DNA of 26,315 nucleotides from IMG/VR virus record IMGVR_UViG_3300020197_000139, positions 1 through 26,315 of that record; one strand, 5' to 3'. A model generated the notes under the pieces. The model ran no database searches, had not been told where the DNA came from, and saw only the letters and a list, made by a program, of their open reading frames with translations. Position 1 is the stretch's first letter. Each line of letters begins with the position of its first letter. Source of the DNA: a virus. Below, piece after piece: positions 8,921 to 16,695 of this stretch. A program made the translations under genes and the position numbers.

Positions 8921-8995
8921 TTACTCCTTAGAAAAAGTATACCTTAAATAACGGGACTTTACACGTTGTTGCATGCTGGTTATCCATAAAAACAT
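8921..8995 (-). CDS. Possible 24-aa peptide between tail terminator and sheath genes
   Basis: The gap before the sheath gene is filled exactly by an ORF of 24 codons. Its ATG (8995-8993) overlaps the TGA of the preceding gene (TGATG), and its TAA sits directly after the GGAG of the sheath ribosome site. The product contains MQQRVKSRYLRY and is basic. The overlap could allow coupled translation. No homologue is recognised, and an ORF this short can arise by chance, so this remains a weak call. The ORF could simply keep ribosomes moving toward the sheath start. Confidence 0.3.
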   Translation of the reverse strand: MFLWITSMQQRVKSRYLRYTFSKE

Positions 8996-9723
8996 CAATT
9001 AGAAAAAGATTCCGATGAGGTTTCATCCATCTTGTAAACACTTCCATTGACACTGTTTATTCGCTCAACATTGCCAATAACTTTCGTCACCGCTTTGCGA
9101 CCAGCGACATGAGATGATGGAATCTCGGCAGTCATTTGTACGGTGTAAACTTTGCGGAAAATGCGCTTTCGGTAGCCCGCTTCTGGGTCAAGTAGGTCAG
9201 CCGTAGTCCAGTCCAACAGGTCCAAGCGACGAATGGTATTATCAGCACCAATGTCAATAAAATTACGACGCCAAGGGAACACCTGAGTAAGTATCTTTGC
9301 GGTCATTTGGCGGTCATGTAAGGCGGTTCTGGTAAACGTTGATACCTGATACAGCAAATCCACTGGCACGTGTTCGTTGGCTTCCAAGTATGCATAATTG
9401 TTTTTACCAGTTTTAAAACTAAAGTCAGTAGAAACGCTGGGCCAATAATCCATACGATTGGGTGAGTTGGCTGGAATGGCTGGAGCATTACCAGCCCCAG
9501 TCCTAAAAAAGATATCTGATTCGGAGTGTTGTCTGTTACGAGCGTGGATAATATCAATATGTTCAATAGTGATAAACGGATAAGAACGTTCTGTTTCGCC
9601 TTCTGGATAACGAAAAAAGACATCTACTGAACGGGAATTATTACGGTCATCGGTGACTGTTAAATTACTAAGAATGGCTTTTATAGCCTCATCTTCAGCA
9701 AGGAGTAAGCCCACACGACTCAT
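8995..9723 (-). CDS. Neck/tail terminator-like structural protein (242 aa)
   Basis: I do not recognise a clear domain. The gene lies between an HK97 gp10-like gene and the sheath gene, where myoviruses usually encode the tail terminator or sheath stabiliser that caps the finished tail. The middle is rich in aromatic and acidic residues (RSYPFITIEHIDIIHARNRQ, VDLLYQVSTFTRTALHD), and the fold suggested is alpha/beta, similar in pattern to gpU/gp15-type terminators (a 'YP.i.i' strand followed by 'D..y.v....'). The last ~30 residues are polar and probably disordered. It overlaps the upstream gene by four bases (ATGA). The functional call rests mainly on position. Confidence 0.5.
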   Translation of the reverse strand: MSRVGLLLAEDEAIKAILSNLTVTDDRNNSRSVDVFFRYPEGETERSYPFITIEHIDIIHARNRQHSESDIFFRTGAGNAPAIPANSPNRMDYWPSVSTDFSFKTGKNNYAYLEANEHVPVDLLYQVSTFTRTALHDRQMTAKILTQVFPWRRNFIDIGADNTIRRLDLLDWTTADLLDPEAGYRKRIFRKVYTVQMTAEIPSSHVAGRKAVTKVIGNVERINSVNGSVYKMDETSSESFSN

Positions 9724-10148
9724 CGGTACTTTTCCTTTAGTTTAGCGTGTACTTTATTAGCAATACGGTCACCAAGTTCTTTTTGATTACTGACGGTATG
9801 GGAACGCAACAGGGGTTGCGGAGCGTTTTGTTTTGGTACGCCGTACTCCAAATCAGTGGCTACTTTGGCGCTCTTTGTATGTTGGTCCATTACACCAAAT
9901 TCAAAATTACCAGTTTTTTCGTTGTACCTTGATTCAAGGTCAGACGACACCTGTGCCCATGCTGTGCTGGACTCTTTTGCCTTTTTACGAAGTTCTTTGG
10001 TTTCTTCTTGAGACACTTCCTTAATGGACTTAGCCAACGCCTTTGCGTACTCTTTGGAAAGAAACTCTGCGTACTTTACAATTTCTAAAGTGCCCGATAA
10101 AAAAGACGGTCTAGAAGAACGGGCAGACGGCATTGACATAGTGCTCAT
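9720..10148 (-). CDS. HK97 gp10-like neck/tail completion protein (142 aa)
   Basis: A small, highly charged protein. An N-terminal helix (FLSKEYAKALAKSIKEVSQE, residues ~30-49) precedes a beta region with DLEYGVPKQNAPQPLLR and a final basic helix. The pattern (long helix, then 'YG', 'P.LR', then a helix) is typical of the HK97 gp10-like tail completion family located between stopper and tail terminator genes. It probably helps join heads to tails. The start at 10148 (MSTMSMP) is preceded by CGGAG; a second ATG three codons later is possible. The downstream gene begins inside its stop codon. Confidence 0.6.
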   Translation of the reverse strand: MSTMSMPSARSSRPSFLSGTLEIVKYAEFLSKEYAKALAKSIKEVSQEETKELRKKAKESSTAWAQVSSDLESRYNEKTGNFEFGVMDQHTKSAKVATDLEYGVPKQNAPQPLLRSHTVSNQKELGDRIANKVHAKLKEKYR

Positions 10149-10210
10149 AGCACTCCGATTCTTCTAGGCAGTTGTACCCTTTGACGCTCGCCAAAGTTAA
10201 ATCAAGTTTA

Positions 10211-10750
10211 TCAGATAGTAGGAAGCAAGGAAGGCCAAGGCAGAGACGAAACGCCATTGAACGTGGTCGTAGGGTCAAATGGGTATTCTTGGTTCATATA
10301 CACTTCCAAACCTTCAACAACGATAATAACGTCGTCTCTCATGCGACCACGCACTTTGTACGATGTTACAGTAAAGTACCTACCGTCGTAAATGAACAAA
10401 TCGTTGAGGTGTTGTTTATACTCAAATAAGTTGGTAATGCCAGCACGCCTAACCTCGTCAACAGATGCTACAAAATTAGCAACTTCAATTGGTTGACGAC
10501 CTTCTGGAATTGCACGTTTCTGGTCCTCTGTTTCCGTAATCATAAGCACGGGGATGCTGACACCATCTTTATATTTTCTGCCGCCATCGCCCCCAATACC
10601 TTCGTTGTATACAGGGTCGTAAAACGACTCACTTGCACTTGCTGCCGCCCCAAACGGTAAAAACTCGTAATACACAACATGCTCACCAGCCTGTCGGCTG
10701 TATTCCCGATAGTGTTTTCGGATAAGATTTAGTTCAGTACGAACATCCAT
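10211..10750 (-). CDS. Putative head-closure/stopper protein (179 aa)
   Basis: The N-terminal helix MDVRTELNLIRKHYREY is followed by a beta-rich core including LNDLFIYDGRYFTVTSYKVR and DDVIIVVEGLEVY. A region of 'f...D.l.y.g..y.v..v...' type is common in small barrel proteins that close the portal channel (SPP1 gp16, HK97 gp7-like stoppers). Position between the adaptor-like and gp10-like genes agrees. The ATG (10750-10748) overlaps the stop of the gene before it (TGATG). No enzymatic motif is visible. About 60 bases without a recognised gene follow its stop. Confidence 0.5.
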   Translation of the reverse strand: MDVRTELNLIRKHYREYSRQAGEHVVYYEFLPFGAAASASESFYDPVYNEGIGGDGGRKYKDGVSIPVLMITETEDQKRAIPEGRQPIEVANFVASVDEVRRAGITNLFEYKQHLNDLFIYDGRYFTVTSYKVRGRMRDDVIIVVEGLEVYMNQEYPFDPTTTFNGVSSLPWPSLLPTI

Positions 10751-11559
10751 CAGAAATGCCCAGTGTTGTAAAGACTGCCTGGTGGCGTTGTATCAACTAA
10801 TACGTCTTCACGCAGGTCGTCCTCTTGGTCAGAGATGTCAATAGTGCCCTTATCACGGTCTGGAAACACACGCCTAATCGGACCGTAATCCCCAATCTCA
10901 CGGGCAGCATAGATGGGCACGTAGCGGTTGGTCGTACGAGAGACACGGCTGAGGTTGAGAACCTCAATACGTTGAATACCGATGTTGAGTGCCCTGGCAT
11001 GGTTATCGTATTCTTTCTGCCAATACTCAAGAAGGCCTTGCACCATTCGGTAACGTTGACTTCCAGGAATATGCACCGACTCAGACGTCATGACGTCAAT
11101 GTCACGGCTGTATTCTCCTAGCAACGACCACAGTGCCTTGACTACGGTTGCTAATCCAATGGTGTTGATAACGATGTTGGACAGGTTTTCAAAAGGAATG
11201 TTTAAGTTATACACGTGTTCTTCAATGGCGTGTTGTGCATAATACGTCATGTCGTTGGGTGAAACCCATTCGTAATAGTAACCCTCAACCATGAGTCTGC
11301 TGCCAGCGTCGGGAGTTGAAGTCAGGCGAACGACTCCGTTTCGTGTATCTAGCGAAAACGCTGATGCCGCCAATTCGTTTGCAACATTGGACGTATATAC
11401 GGCAATGTACAAACTGTCTTTGTCAATGTTTGGGTAGCCAAGTTCGTAGGTACGTGAAACGTTGTCAAAGGCACTTTGAAAAAAACGTGGAAAGTCACGA
11501 ATATACGAACGTGCTAGTTCCGCAATCCTATCCGTAAGTTCCTGGTCAAAGTATGCCAT
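10750..11559 (-). CDS. Putative head-tail adaptor / neck structural protein (269 aa)
   Basis: An unrecognised virion protein, placed after the capsid genes and before the stopper candidate. It starts with an amphipathic region (DQELTDRIAELARSYIRDFP) and continues with a beta segment containing VEGYYYEWVSPNDM. A long helical region (TVVKALWSLLGEYSRDIDVM, then MVQGLLEYWQKEYDNHARAL) follows. The helical bundle around residues 125-200 is what one would expect of a connector adaptor that binds the portal ring, but I see no signature that proves it. The C-terminal ~40 residues are acidic and probably flexible. Its ATG follows the previous stop by three bases. Confidence 0.5.
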   Translation of the reverse strand: MAYFDQELTDRIAELARSYIRDFPRFFQSAFDNVSRTYELGYPNIDKDSLYIAVYTSNVANELAASAFSLDTRNGVVRLTSTPDAGSRLMVEGYYYEWVSPNDMTYYAQHAIEEHVYNLNIPFENLSNIVINTIGLATVVKALWSLLGEYSRDIDVMTSESVHIPGSQRYRMVQGLLEYWQKEYDNHARALNIGIQRIEVLNLSRVSRTTNRYVPIYAAREIGDYGPIRRVFPDRDKGTIDISDQEDDLREDVLVDTTPPGSLYNTGHF

Positions 11560-11562
11560 ATG

Positions 11563-11718
11563 TTATTCGTCTGACGAATCTGGACCAGGAAGAGTGTCTT
11601 GTTCTGGAAAGTTAATAGAGGGTTGCGCCTCACGGTGACGACGAACGGTTGTTCGTTTAATGGCTATCATGTCCTCAACCGTTCCAGTAGGACGTGGAAT
11701 TGGGCGCTCTAAAGACAC
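11563..11718 (-). CDS. Small proline-rich basic/acidic protein, unknown (51 aa)
   Basis: A 51-codon ORF that exactly fills the gap between the decoration-like gene and the adaptor candidate. It starts at a GTG (11718-11716) six bases after the preceding stop and ends three bases before the next ATG. The N-terminal half is basic (SLERPIPRPTGTVEDM, then IAIKRTTVRRHREAQ) and the tail is acidic (PEQDTLPGPDSSDE). It lacks an obvious Shine-Dalgarno site and an ATG at a usual place, but the perfect fit between neighbours supports translation. No function can be assigned; a short head-associated or connector accessory peptide is possible. Confidence 0.6.
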   Translation of the reverse strand: MSLERPIPRPTGTVEDMIAIKRTTVRRHREAQPSINFPEQDTLPGPDSSDE

Positions 11719-11724
11719 GGCGTA

Positions 11725-12339
11725 TCAGGAATACACTTGACCAGCAATAACGATGTTTGCGTCGTCTCCACTAACGGAAGTGACAATTGTTGCGTTAACC
11801 CACTCCGAACCGTTCCACTGCAACACTTGGTTGGTAGATGGAGAAGGGGCGGTAACATCAGAAAGACTGTCAAGCGTTGTTGGAACTGGAACATTAGAAA
11901 GAGTAAAGGCACGCTTATCAATAATGTCATTGGTAACAATTGATTCATTGGTTCGGCGCAAAATTGCTGCCAACACAATGTCGGCGCTTGGAAGGGGTGG
12001 AAACACAGGATTGGTGGTGCTTGCAACTCCAGTGATTGTTTGAATGGTTACTGCGCTGCTTGCAAAACGGGCAACCACAAGGTCAAACCTGTTGCCAGAA
12101 GACGGGGCAGCAGATAAGGCGTATGCTCCATTGGCAGAAAGAGCATAATCTGTGCCCTCGTAAGCAATGGTTCCAGCAGCAACGGCAACGATATTACCAG
12201 ATACGGCGGTTATCGCACCGTTAGAAACAACGCCCTTTCGTCGGTTCCCAATAATTTCAAAATCAACACGGTCTGGCTCAGACTGGTCAAGCGTTGATTT
12301 ATCTGTATCTGGGGCGTTGGGGATTGTAAACCCTGCCAT
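11725..12339 (-). CDS. Putative head decoration/fibre-like virion protein (204 aa)
   Basis: The protein is beta-rich and Ala/Ser/Thr/Val-rich, with no charged helices. Near the C-terminus, LSDVTAPSPSTNQVLQWNGS followed by EWVNA is a recurring motif of phage fibre and appendage proteins ('LsDV...s...gqvLqwnGs.WvN'). Just before it, VLAAILRRTNES and IDKRAF are also seen in fibre-like 'attachment' domains. Since it sits two genes after the major capsid gene and not with the tail fibres, a capsid or neck appendage is the likeliest role. A good AGGGAG ribosome site precedes the ATG. Confidence 0.55.
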   Translation of the reverse strand: MAGFTIPNAPDTDKSTLDQSEPDRVDFEIIGNRRKGVVSNGAITAVSGNIVAVAAGTIAYEGTDYALSANGAYALSAAPSSGNRFDLVVARFASSAVTIQTITGVASTTNPVFPPLPSADIVLAAILRRTNESIVTNDIIDKRAFTLSNVPVPTTLDSLSDVTAPSPSTNQVLQWNGSEWVNATIVTSVSGDDANIVIAGQVYS

Positions 12340-12347
12340 GTTACTCC

Positions 12348-12584
12348 CTACTCAAGAGTGTCGTAAATATTTCCATTCTTACGCAGGTAGTTGTACAAGT
12401 CTTTAGGAATATTGAATTGTTTTCCATCCACAAAATTATACACTGAACCACCCCAATACATGGTCCATGAGCCTTTAATACGGCCTTGTTTTAAGTTGCT
12501 TTCCTCCGTAGGAACGGGCATTGCAACTTCAACCTCAGTCTCATCTTCAACAGGTTCCGCAAACGGGTTATTTTTTCTAGCCAT
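12348..12584 (-). CDS. Small conserved-looking head protein, unknown (78 aa)
   Basis: Follows the major capsid gene. The first ~30 residues are acidic and disordered (FAEPVEDETEVEVAMPVP). The rest forms a compact module with SWTMYWGGSVYNFVDGKQFN, then IPKDLYNYLRKNGNIYDTL. The W/Y/G-rich strand followed by a 'P.dl..yL...g.i' helix looks like a small binding domain that many phages encode beside their capsid gene; I know no experimentally proven role. TAGGAG lies eight bases before the ATG. Possible roles are a capsid cement or a head-completion protein. Confidence 0.55.
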   Translation of the reverse strand: MARKNNPFAEPVEDETEVEVAMPVPTEESNLKQGRIKGSWTMYWGGSVYNFVDGKQFNIPKDLYNYLRKNGNIYDTLE

Positions 12585-12630
12585 AGTTGTCTCCTAATTG
12601 TATTTCATAAGTATATCGGGGTCGGCGGTG

Positions 12631-12676
12631 TTACTTACCACCCAACCAACCCCAACTACCTGAACTATCGCTATCA
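12631..12676 (-). other. Possible frameshift extension of major capsid protein
   Basis: Directly at the capsid stop (TGA, 12676-12674) the +1 frame continues for 14 codons, DSDSSGSWGWLGGK, to a TAA at 12633-12631. The local reading is GGG TCC TCC TGA T. A +1 shift at GGG or at the final TCC would give a minor capsid form with a Gly/Trp-rich tail. The -1 frame is also open, for 27 codons to a TAG at 12596-12594. This ~90-base gap has no other gene. Recoding is a hypothesis only. Confidence 0.3.
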
Positions 12677-13762
12677 GGAGGACCCGATTGCGCCACCCTT
12701 GGTGTTGATAAGCACACGGCTCTCGTGCGTGATGACTCCGAAGCCCCAGATGGCATACCATGCCAAACCGTGCTCACGACCAAAGTCAATGACGCCACCG
12801 TCACGTAGTTCAACAGGAAGTGCGATTGCTTGACCGAAAGCGTTGTCACCAATCATGATGGCGCTGTACGAGTCGGCAGTCGGGTCTTGGACACCAGCGC
12901 TGCTGGGGTTCACGTCCACCGAACCGTTTGGTCCCTTGAGCACTTGCGTGGTCTCAATGAACACAACGTCGTAGAGGCGACCAATTTCACCCAGCATGAA
13001 GTTGCCAGGAGCAGCGTACTTGGTGACTTCAATGAACTCAGGCCAGTCACGGAGCGAGCGGCTCTGCGACGGGTGGACGAAGCACACGTAGGTGTCGCCC
13101 AAGCGAGGAATGTTTTGACCTGCCAAAATCTCAACTGCATCTTTGATGGTTGCAGGCGAGAGGTAGCCAGGGGCTGCCGCAGTGCCAGCGCCGCTGTACT
13201 CGTACGGGGCGATGGAACCACGGGTAGCACCGTTGGTCAGACGACCAAAGACCACGCTTGGCGGAACGGCTGAGCCGCCACCAAATGGGACTCCTGAAGC
13301 GTATAGCGTGTTACGTGCCTGAATGTCCATGGACTGTGCCATGTGACGACCAAGGAGACGTGAAGCCGACGCCATGACGTCATCAAACGCTGCGTTGAGC
13401 AACAGTTCAGTGACGGCTAGTGCGTTGCCTTGTTCCTTGACCGTAATTTGAATCTGCGAGGCAGACAGAGCGTTTGGCTCCAAGCGCACACCTTCAGTCA
13501 ATTCTGCGCCAACAGAAGCGTTGGTTGAAAGGTTGGTGTAACGCATGAAGTTTACGGTGAGACCAGGCATCACGCCAAGTTCGGTCTTTTTCACTGCGAA
13601 TTGTTCAAAACGCAGAACGGGCATTGCTTGGAACAAGATTTCCTTGCTCCAAATTACCTGAATTGCGGGTGACAGCGTGGCATCGGATGAGTAGCCAGTC
13701 GTCGTAATTGACGCTAGGTTTGCTCCCGTGATTGAACCACCTGCTGGTGCTGGAAGTGCCAT
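12674..13762 (-). CDS. Major capsid protein, N4-gp56 family-like (362 aa)
   Basis: Forms the icosahedral shell. The N-terminal segment IQVIWSKEILFQAMPVLRFE and the following GLTVNFMRYTNL, then LSASQIQITVKEQGNALAVT, fit the N4 gp56 major capsid family (HK97 fold), in which a 'w...i...a.p...f..f' start is followed by 'G.tv.f.r...l'. Length is normal for this family. GREHGLAWYAIWGFGVIT near the end is also typical. It follows the scaffold gene and has a strong GGAGG site ten bases upstream. Ala/Gly content and codon choice agree with high expression. I see no obvious maturation cleavage site; possible 3' recoding is listed separately. Confidence 0.88.
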   Translation of the reverse strand: MALPAPAGGSITGANLASITTTGYSSDATLSPAIQVIWSKEILFQAMPVLRFEQFAVKKTELGVMPGLTVNFMRYTNLSTNASVGAELTEGVRLEPNALSASQIQITVKEQGNALAVTELLLNAAFDDVMASASRLLGRHMAQSMDIQARNTLYASGVPFGGGSAVPPSVVFGRLTNGATRGSIAPYEYSGAGTAAAPGYLSPATIKDAVEILAGQNIPRLGDTYVCFVHPSQSRSLRDWPEFIEVTKYAAPGNFMLGEIGRLYDVVFIETTQVLKGPNGSVDVNPSSAGVQDPTADSYSAIMIGDNAFGQAIALPVELRDGGVIDFGREHGLAWYAIWGFGVITHESRVLINTKGGAIGSS

Positions 13763-13821
13763 TGGAAAATATCCTCCGTAGATAGTTGTTGTTTATTGGT
13801 TGTTTGTTCTAAACGGCTTCG

Positions 13822-14622
13822 TTAAAAACGTCCCCGTGAAGAACGTGCGTTCAAGAGTCTTTCACGCATTTTCTGATACTGTTCCATTGACATATTCCGA
13901 ATATCTTCGGCTGTTAACGTGTGCTGTTCCATCTGAGTTTCCATTGGCCCAACGGGTGGGGCTGTGACCCCCGCACCCTTTAAGCGACTTTGGGTCTCCG
14001 CCGTCGCCTTTTGAACATTTTCAAGAATAGCAGAACTAACGTCCTTGAACTTGTTAATCTGTGATTCAATCTCATCTTCACTTGAACCACTAACCAGATT
14101 AATAAGTTCAGGAATGATGTACTCTTGTTCTTCTTGCATGCGACGACCAATGTAATTTTGTAACTCTTGGTGGCGGCGCTCCTTCTCCAAAAGGGCAGCC
14201 TGTGCCTGACGGTCACGGTCAATTTCCTCAAGACGTGCCCTCCACTCCGCCTCAACCGTGTTGAGTTTTTGATTAAACTCAGTCTCTTGACGAAGGAGTA
14301 GTTCCTTAGCCGATAGTTCCTCAAATTCCTTTTCTTTAATAGCCTTGGCTTCCGCCTTTGCCCGCTTTTCCGCCTCTTTAAGGGCAGACTCACGTTCGTC
14401 TGACATGACCTTAAGTTGCTGTTCAAGGACTTTGACACGACTATCCGCATCATCAACTTTCTTGTACAACTTGTCCTTTTCCTGTTTACGAATGTTTTCC
14501 ACTTCGTCTTCAGTGAACGTTCGCTTTTGCGGCTGCTGACCAGTTACTTCAGCAGCCTCATTTTTGAATGCGTCAGTCGCCTCTACTGGAATGACGACTT
14601 CATCCTGTGCTTGCTTTGCCAT
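13822..14622 (-). CDS. Capsid scaffolding protein (266 aa)
   Basis: The protein is almost entirely a charged coiled coil. Residues ~35-165 are dense in K, E, Q and R (for example EDEVENIRKQEKDKLYKKVD). A short Gly/Pro hinge (GAGVTAPPVGPMETQ) and a C-terminal helix with MSMEQYQKMRERLL ending ARSSRGRF follow. The layout of long helix, flexible hinge and small basic C-terminal helix that binds the capsid is that of phage scaffolds, and it lies between portal and major capsid genes. It would guide shell assembly and then leave or be degraded. It is a candidate substrate for the proteasome-like peptidase, but that is inference. Confidence 0.85.
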   Translation of the reverse strand: MAKQAQDEVVIPVEATDAFKNEAAEVTGQQPQKRTFTEDEVENIRKQEKDKLYKKVDDADSRVKVLEQQLKVMSDERESALKEAEKRAKAEAKAIKEKEFEELSAKELLLRQETEFNQKLNTVEAEWRARLEEIDRDRQAQAALLEKERRHQELQNYIGRRMQEEQEYIIPELINLVSGSSEDEIESQINKFKDVSSAILENVQKATAETQSRLKGAGVTAPPVGPMETQMEQHTLTAEDIRNMSMEQYQKMRERLLNARSSRGRF

Positions 14623-14672
14623 ATGTGCTACCTCGCTAGTTTGGCTGATATTAACTTGTGTAATTAAACGTT

Positions 14673-16355
14673 TTATTCTTCACTAGGATTACGACGCTGG
14701 GCCAACCTTGCGCCATAAGCCCTACTAACCAATTGATTCATCAGTTCTGATTCTACAGGGCCGACAGCCGTTCCAGGCATGCCCGCTCCAGAATCTCCCG
14801 TAGATGACACGCCAGGACCACCTGCCGATGTCGTTGCGGGTCCCTCACCCCCTGGCGCCATGCCCGTTGTGAGCATAATCGCCATTTGGATTTGAGAATT
14901 AAGCATGGTCAACGCACCTTGGTCAATAGCATCGTCCATGAGTTCTTCAAAGATTTCTTCCATCTTTTCGTTCGGGAACTCCTCGCCAAGGGTACGCAAG
15001 GCGCCCCGTTTGGACTCCAAACCAAGACCCATCTTTGCTTGCACCTCGTTGAGTTTGATAAGCACGTCAACGGGAAGGGGTTCAGGCCAATGAATAGTAG
15101 TTTTGTAAGTAATGGGGTCTGTTGGGTCTAATTGAGTTAAATGGTCACGTTCTGGACGGGCTGCCCGCATCGGGTTGTATACAAGCATTTCTGGTCGGAA
15201 GATAGCAGCAGTACGAATGATAAGTTCGTTAGTGCGCTCAAGTCCTTTTGTGAAGTGCGTTTTCTTCATTGAGTAACGATTCATCAACGGCTGGTACTGT
15301 ATAGCCAAAGCCACACCGCTGGTATTTGAAACAGGCTGAAATTGTCCCAATGCTGCTTCTGGAATGCCCGTAATTTCATGCATCGTTCGCTTCAAGAACT
15401 GAATGTATTCCAGCGCCCCAGCCATTTCTCCACGAGATTCAAGGTTGAATACTTGTGCATCCTTGGGCAAACCTGCCCAAACTTTCTTAGGACCACGCTC
15501 AAGTTGACTTGCTTTAGCACCAGTAATAATGGTGACAGGAGCAGCGTGATAATTAATAATGTCAGATACTTCCGTCATTTTTTCGTTAAGTTCACGATTC
15601 AACGGAATGATGTCCCAAACGTCCGATTGTCCCCAAGGCGACGATGAAATGCTCACATTGGGAATATGCACAATTGGAATTGAACCGATGGCATTGGGGT
15701 ATTCATCAATCAATTCGTCATTGATGAACTGCTGTACCATCTCATCAGACAAGATTTCTGTAAAGGTGTAGACCTGTCGTGTCCCCTCAGCAGACGTTCC
15801 CCAGAAACGATATTTAAGTTTAAACCTTAACAATCTGTCACGGTCATGCGGATGGTATTCAGGAAAGCAGTGTGCTGGGTTAAGTGGAATGATACGAATA
15901 CGGCCCTCGTGAGGGACGCCAACGCTGTCTACAAATGGTTCTTCATAAGCAACCTTAATAAAGCAGTCCCCAGTTACACCTGCCAATTGCCCCATTTCCC
16001 ACAACACTTTGTGCTTGTTGTTGTGACCGTTCCAAACGTCATCTAACAAGTGGGGAATGATGGCAGTGTTTTGTTCAGGACACTTAAACTGAACACCCTT
16101 ACCAAAACAAAAGTTAGTAATGTAATCCGCCATTGTGCGAACGTAGTTGAGATAAAAGGCAGACTCGCCCATCTCACGTCGGTACGCCCAGTGATGACCC
16201 AAGTACCACGCCCATGCCGATGAGTAGCGGTTCAAACGTGGACCATGAACCTCAAACTCTTCATCAGCAAGTTCCACCAACCCCAATGGGCTGATGGCTA
16301 CCGTCAGGTCACTGGCGGCGGCACGATAGGATGGTGACCAAAAGTCAATTGCCAT
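14673..16355 (-). CDS. Portal protein (560 aa)
   Basis: The dodecameric ring through which DNA enters and leaves the head. The sequence shows portal-like features: an N-terminal region with MADYITNFCFGKGVQFKCPE, a strand series around GDCFIKVAYEEPF and RIIPLNPAHCFPEY, and the central segment FQPVSNTSGVALAIQYQPLM followed by a long 'stem' helix. This matches the SPP1 gp6/phage portal fold. The C-terminal ~60 residues are Gly/Ala/Pro-rich and flexible. Length is typical (about 450-600). The gene is seven bases after a small membrane protein gene and has only a weak ribosome site, so coupling is probable. Confidence 0.88.
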   Translation of the reverse strand: MAIDFWSPSYRAAASDLTVAISPLGLVELADEEFEVHGPRLNRYSSAWAWYLGHHWAYRREMGESAFYLNYVRTMADYITNFCFGKGVQFKCPEQNTAIIPHLLDDVWNGHNNKHKVLWEMGQLAGVTGDCFIKVAYEEPFVDSVGVPHEGRIRIIPLNPAHCFPEYHPHDRDRLLRFKLKYRFWGTSAEGTRQVYTFTEILSDEMVQQFINDELIDEYPNAIGSIPIVHIPNVSISSSPWGQSDVWDIIPLNRELNEKMTEVSDIINYHAAPVTIITGAKASQLERGPKKVWAGLPKDAQVFNLESRGEMAGALEYIQFLKRTMHEITGIPEAALGQFQPVSNTSGVALAIQYQPLMNRYSMKKTHFTKGLERTNELIIRTAAIFRPEMLVYNPMRAARPERDHLTQLDPTDPITYKTTIHWPEPLPVDVLIKLNEVQAKMGLGLESKRGALRTLGEEFPNEKMEEIFEELMDDAIDQGALTMLNSQIQMAIMLTTGMAPGGEGPATTSAGGPGVSSTGDSGAGMPGTAVGPVESELMNQLVSRAYGARLAQRRNPSEE

Positions 16356-16362
16356 TTATTAA

Positions 16363-16668
16363 TTACTTCTTTTTTCTCTTAGAAGCGGCCTTTTTAACAG
16401 CAGGAATCTGTGCAACTGAGGTTGGTTGGGCAACAGTTTCCTTGACGGCTGCTTCAACAACTTTGCTTTGGTTAACAAAGAAGTTTGCGACGGTGGGGTC
16501 TCCAACCCACGTACTTGCGGCATTGAGCAAGTACAGAAGGATAGGAAGGACCACGATGTTAAGAGCAGGGTCAAGTTCCCAAAAAGCAAGCAGATAGGAA
16601 ACAATTCCCGCTGCTCCACCCTTGGTTGCGACGTCGGCTAGTGCTGCTACTTTTAATTTATTTGACAT
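16363..16668 (-). CDS. Small membrane protein, possible holin (101 aa)
   Basis: Residues ~15-55 contain two closely spaced hydrophobic stretches (GGAAGIVSYLLAF and LNIVVLPILLYLLNAA). A polar linker follows and the C-terminus is strongly basic (KKAASKRKKK). This layout (two membrane segments, short loop, basic tail) is common in holins, and holins form the membrane lesion that frees the endolysin. However, two other holin-like genes sit beside the endolysin, so this one may instead be a membrane-bound assembly protein or an antiholin. An AGGAG site precedes the ATG. Confidence 0.45.
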   Translation of the reverse strand: MSNKLKVAALADVATKGGAAGIVSYLLAFWELDPALNIVVLPILLYLLNAASTWVGDPTVANFFVNQSKVVEAAVKETVAQPTSVAQIPAVKKAASKRKKK

Positions 16669-16695
16669 AGTTTCTCCTATAGGTGATTATGATAA

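Noticed and set aside
8936-8964. Late promoter before the sheath gene (TATACT as -10)
   Set aside because: The best -35 match is only about three of six bases, and the start point would fall almost on the ribosome site.
10149-10210. Small gene or regulatory hairpin in the 62-base gap
   Set aside because: Frames carry early stops or lack starts, and no clear inverted repeat is seen.
12631-12852. Separate 73-aa minus-strand gene overlapping the capsid 3' end
   Set aside because: It overlaps the capsid gene in another frame and has no ribosome site at its ATG; only its last 14 codons are of interest, as a possible frameshift tail.
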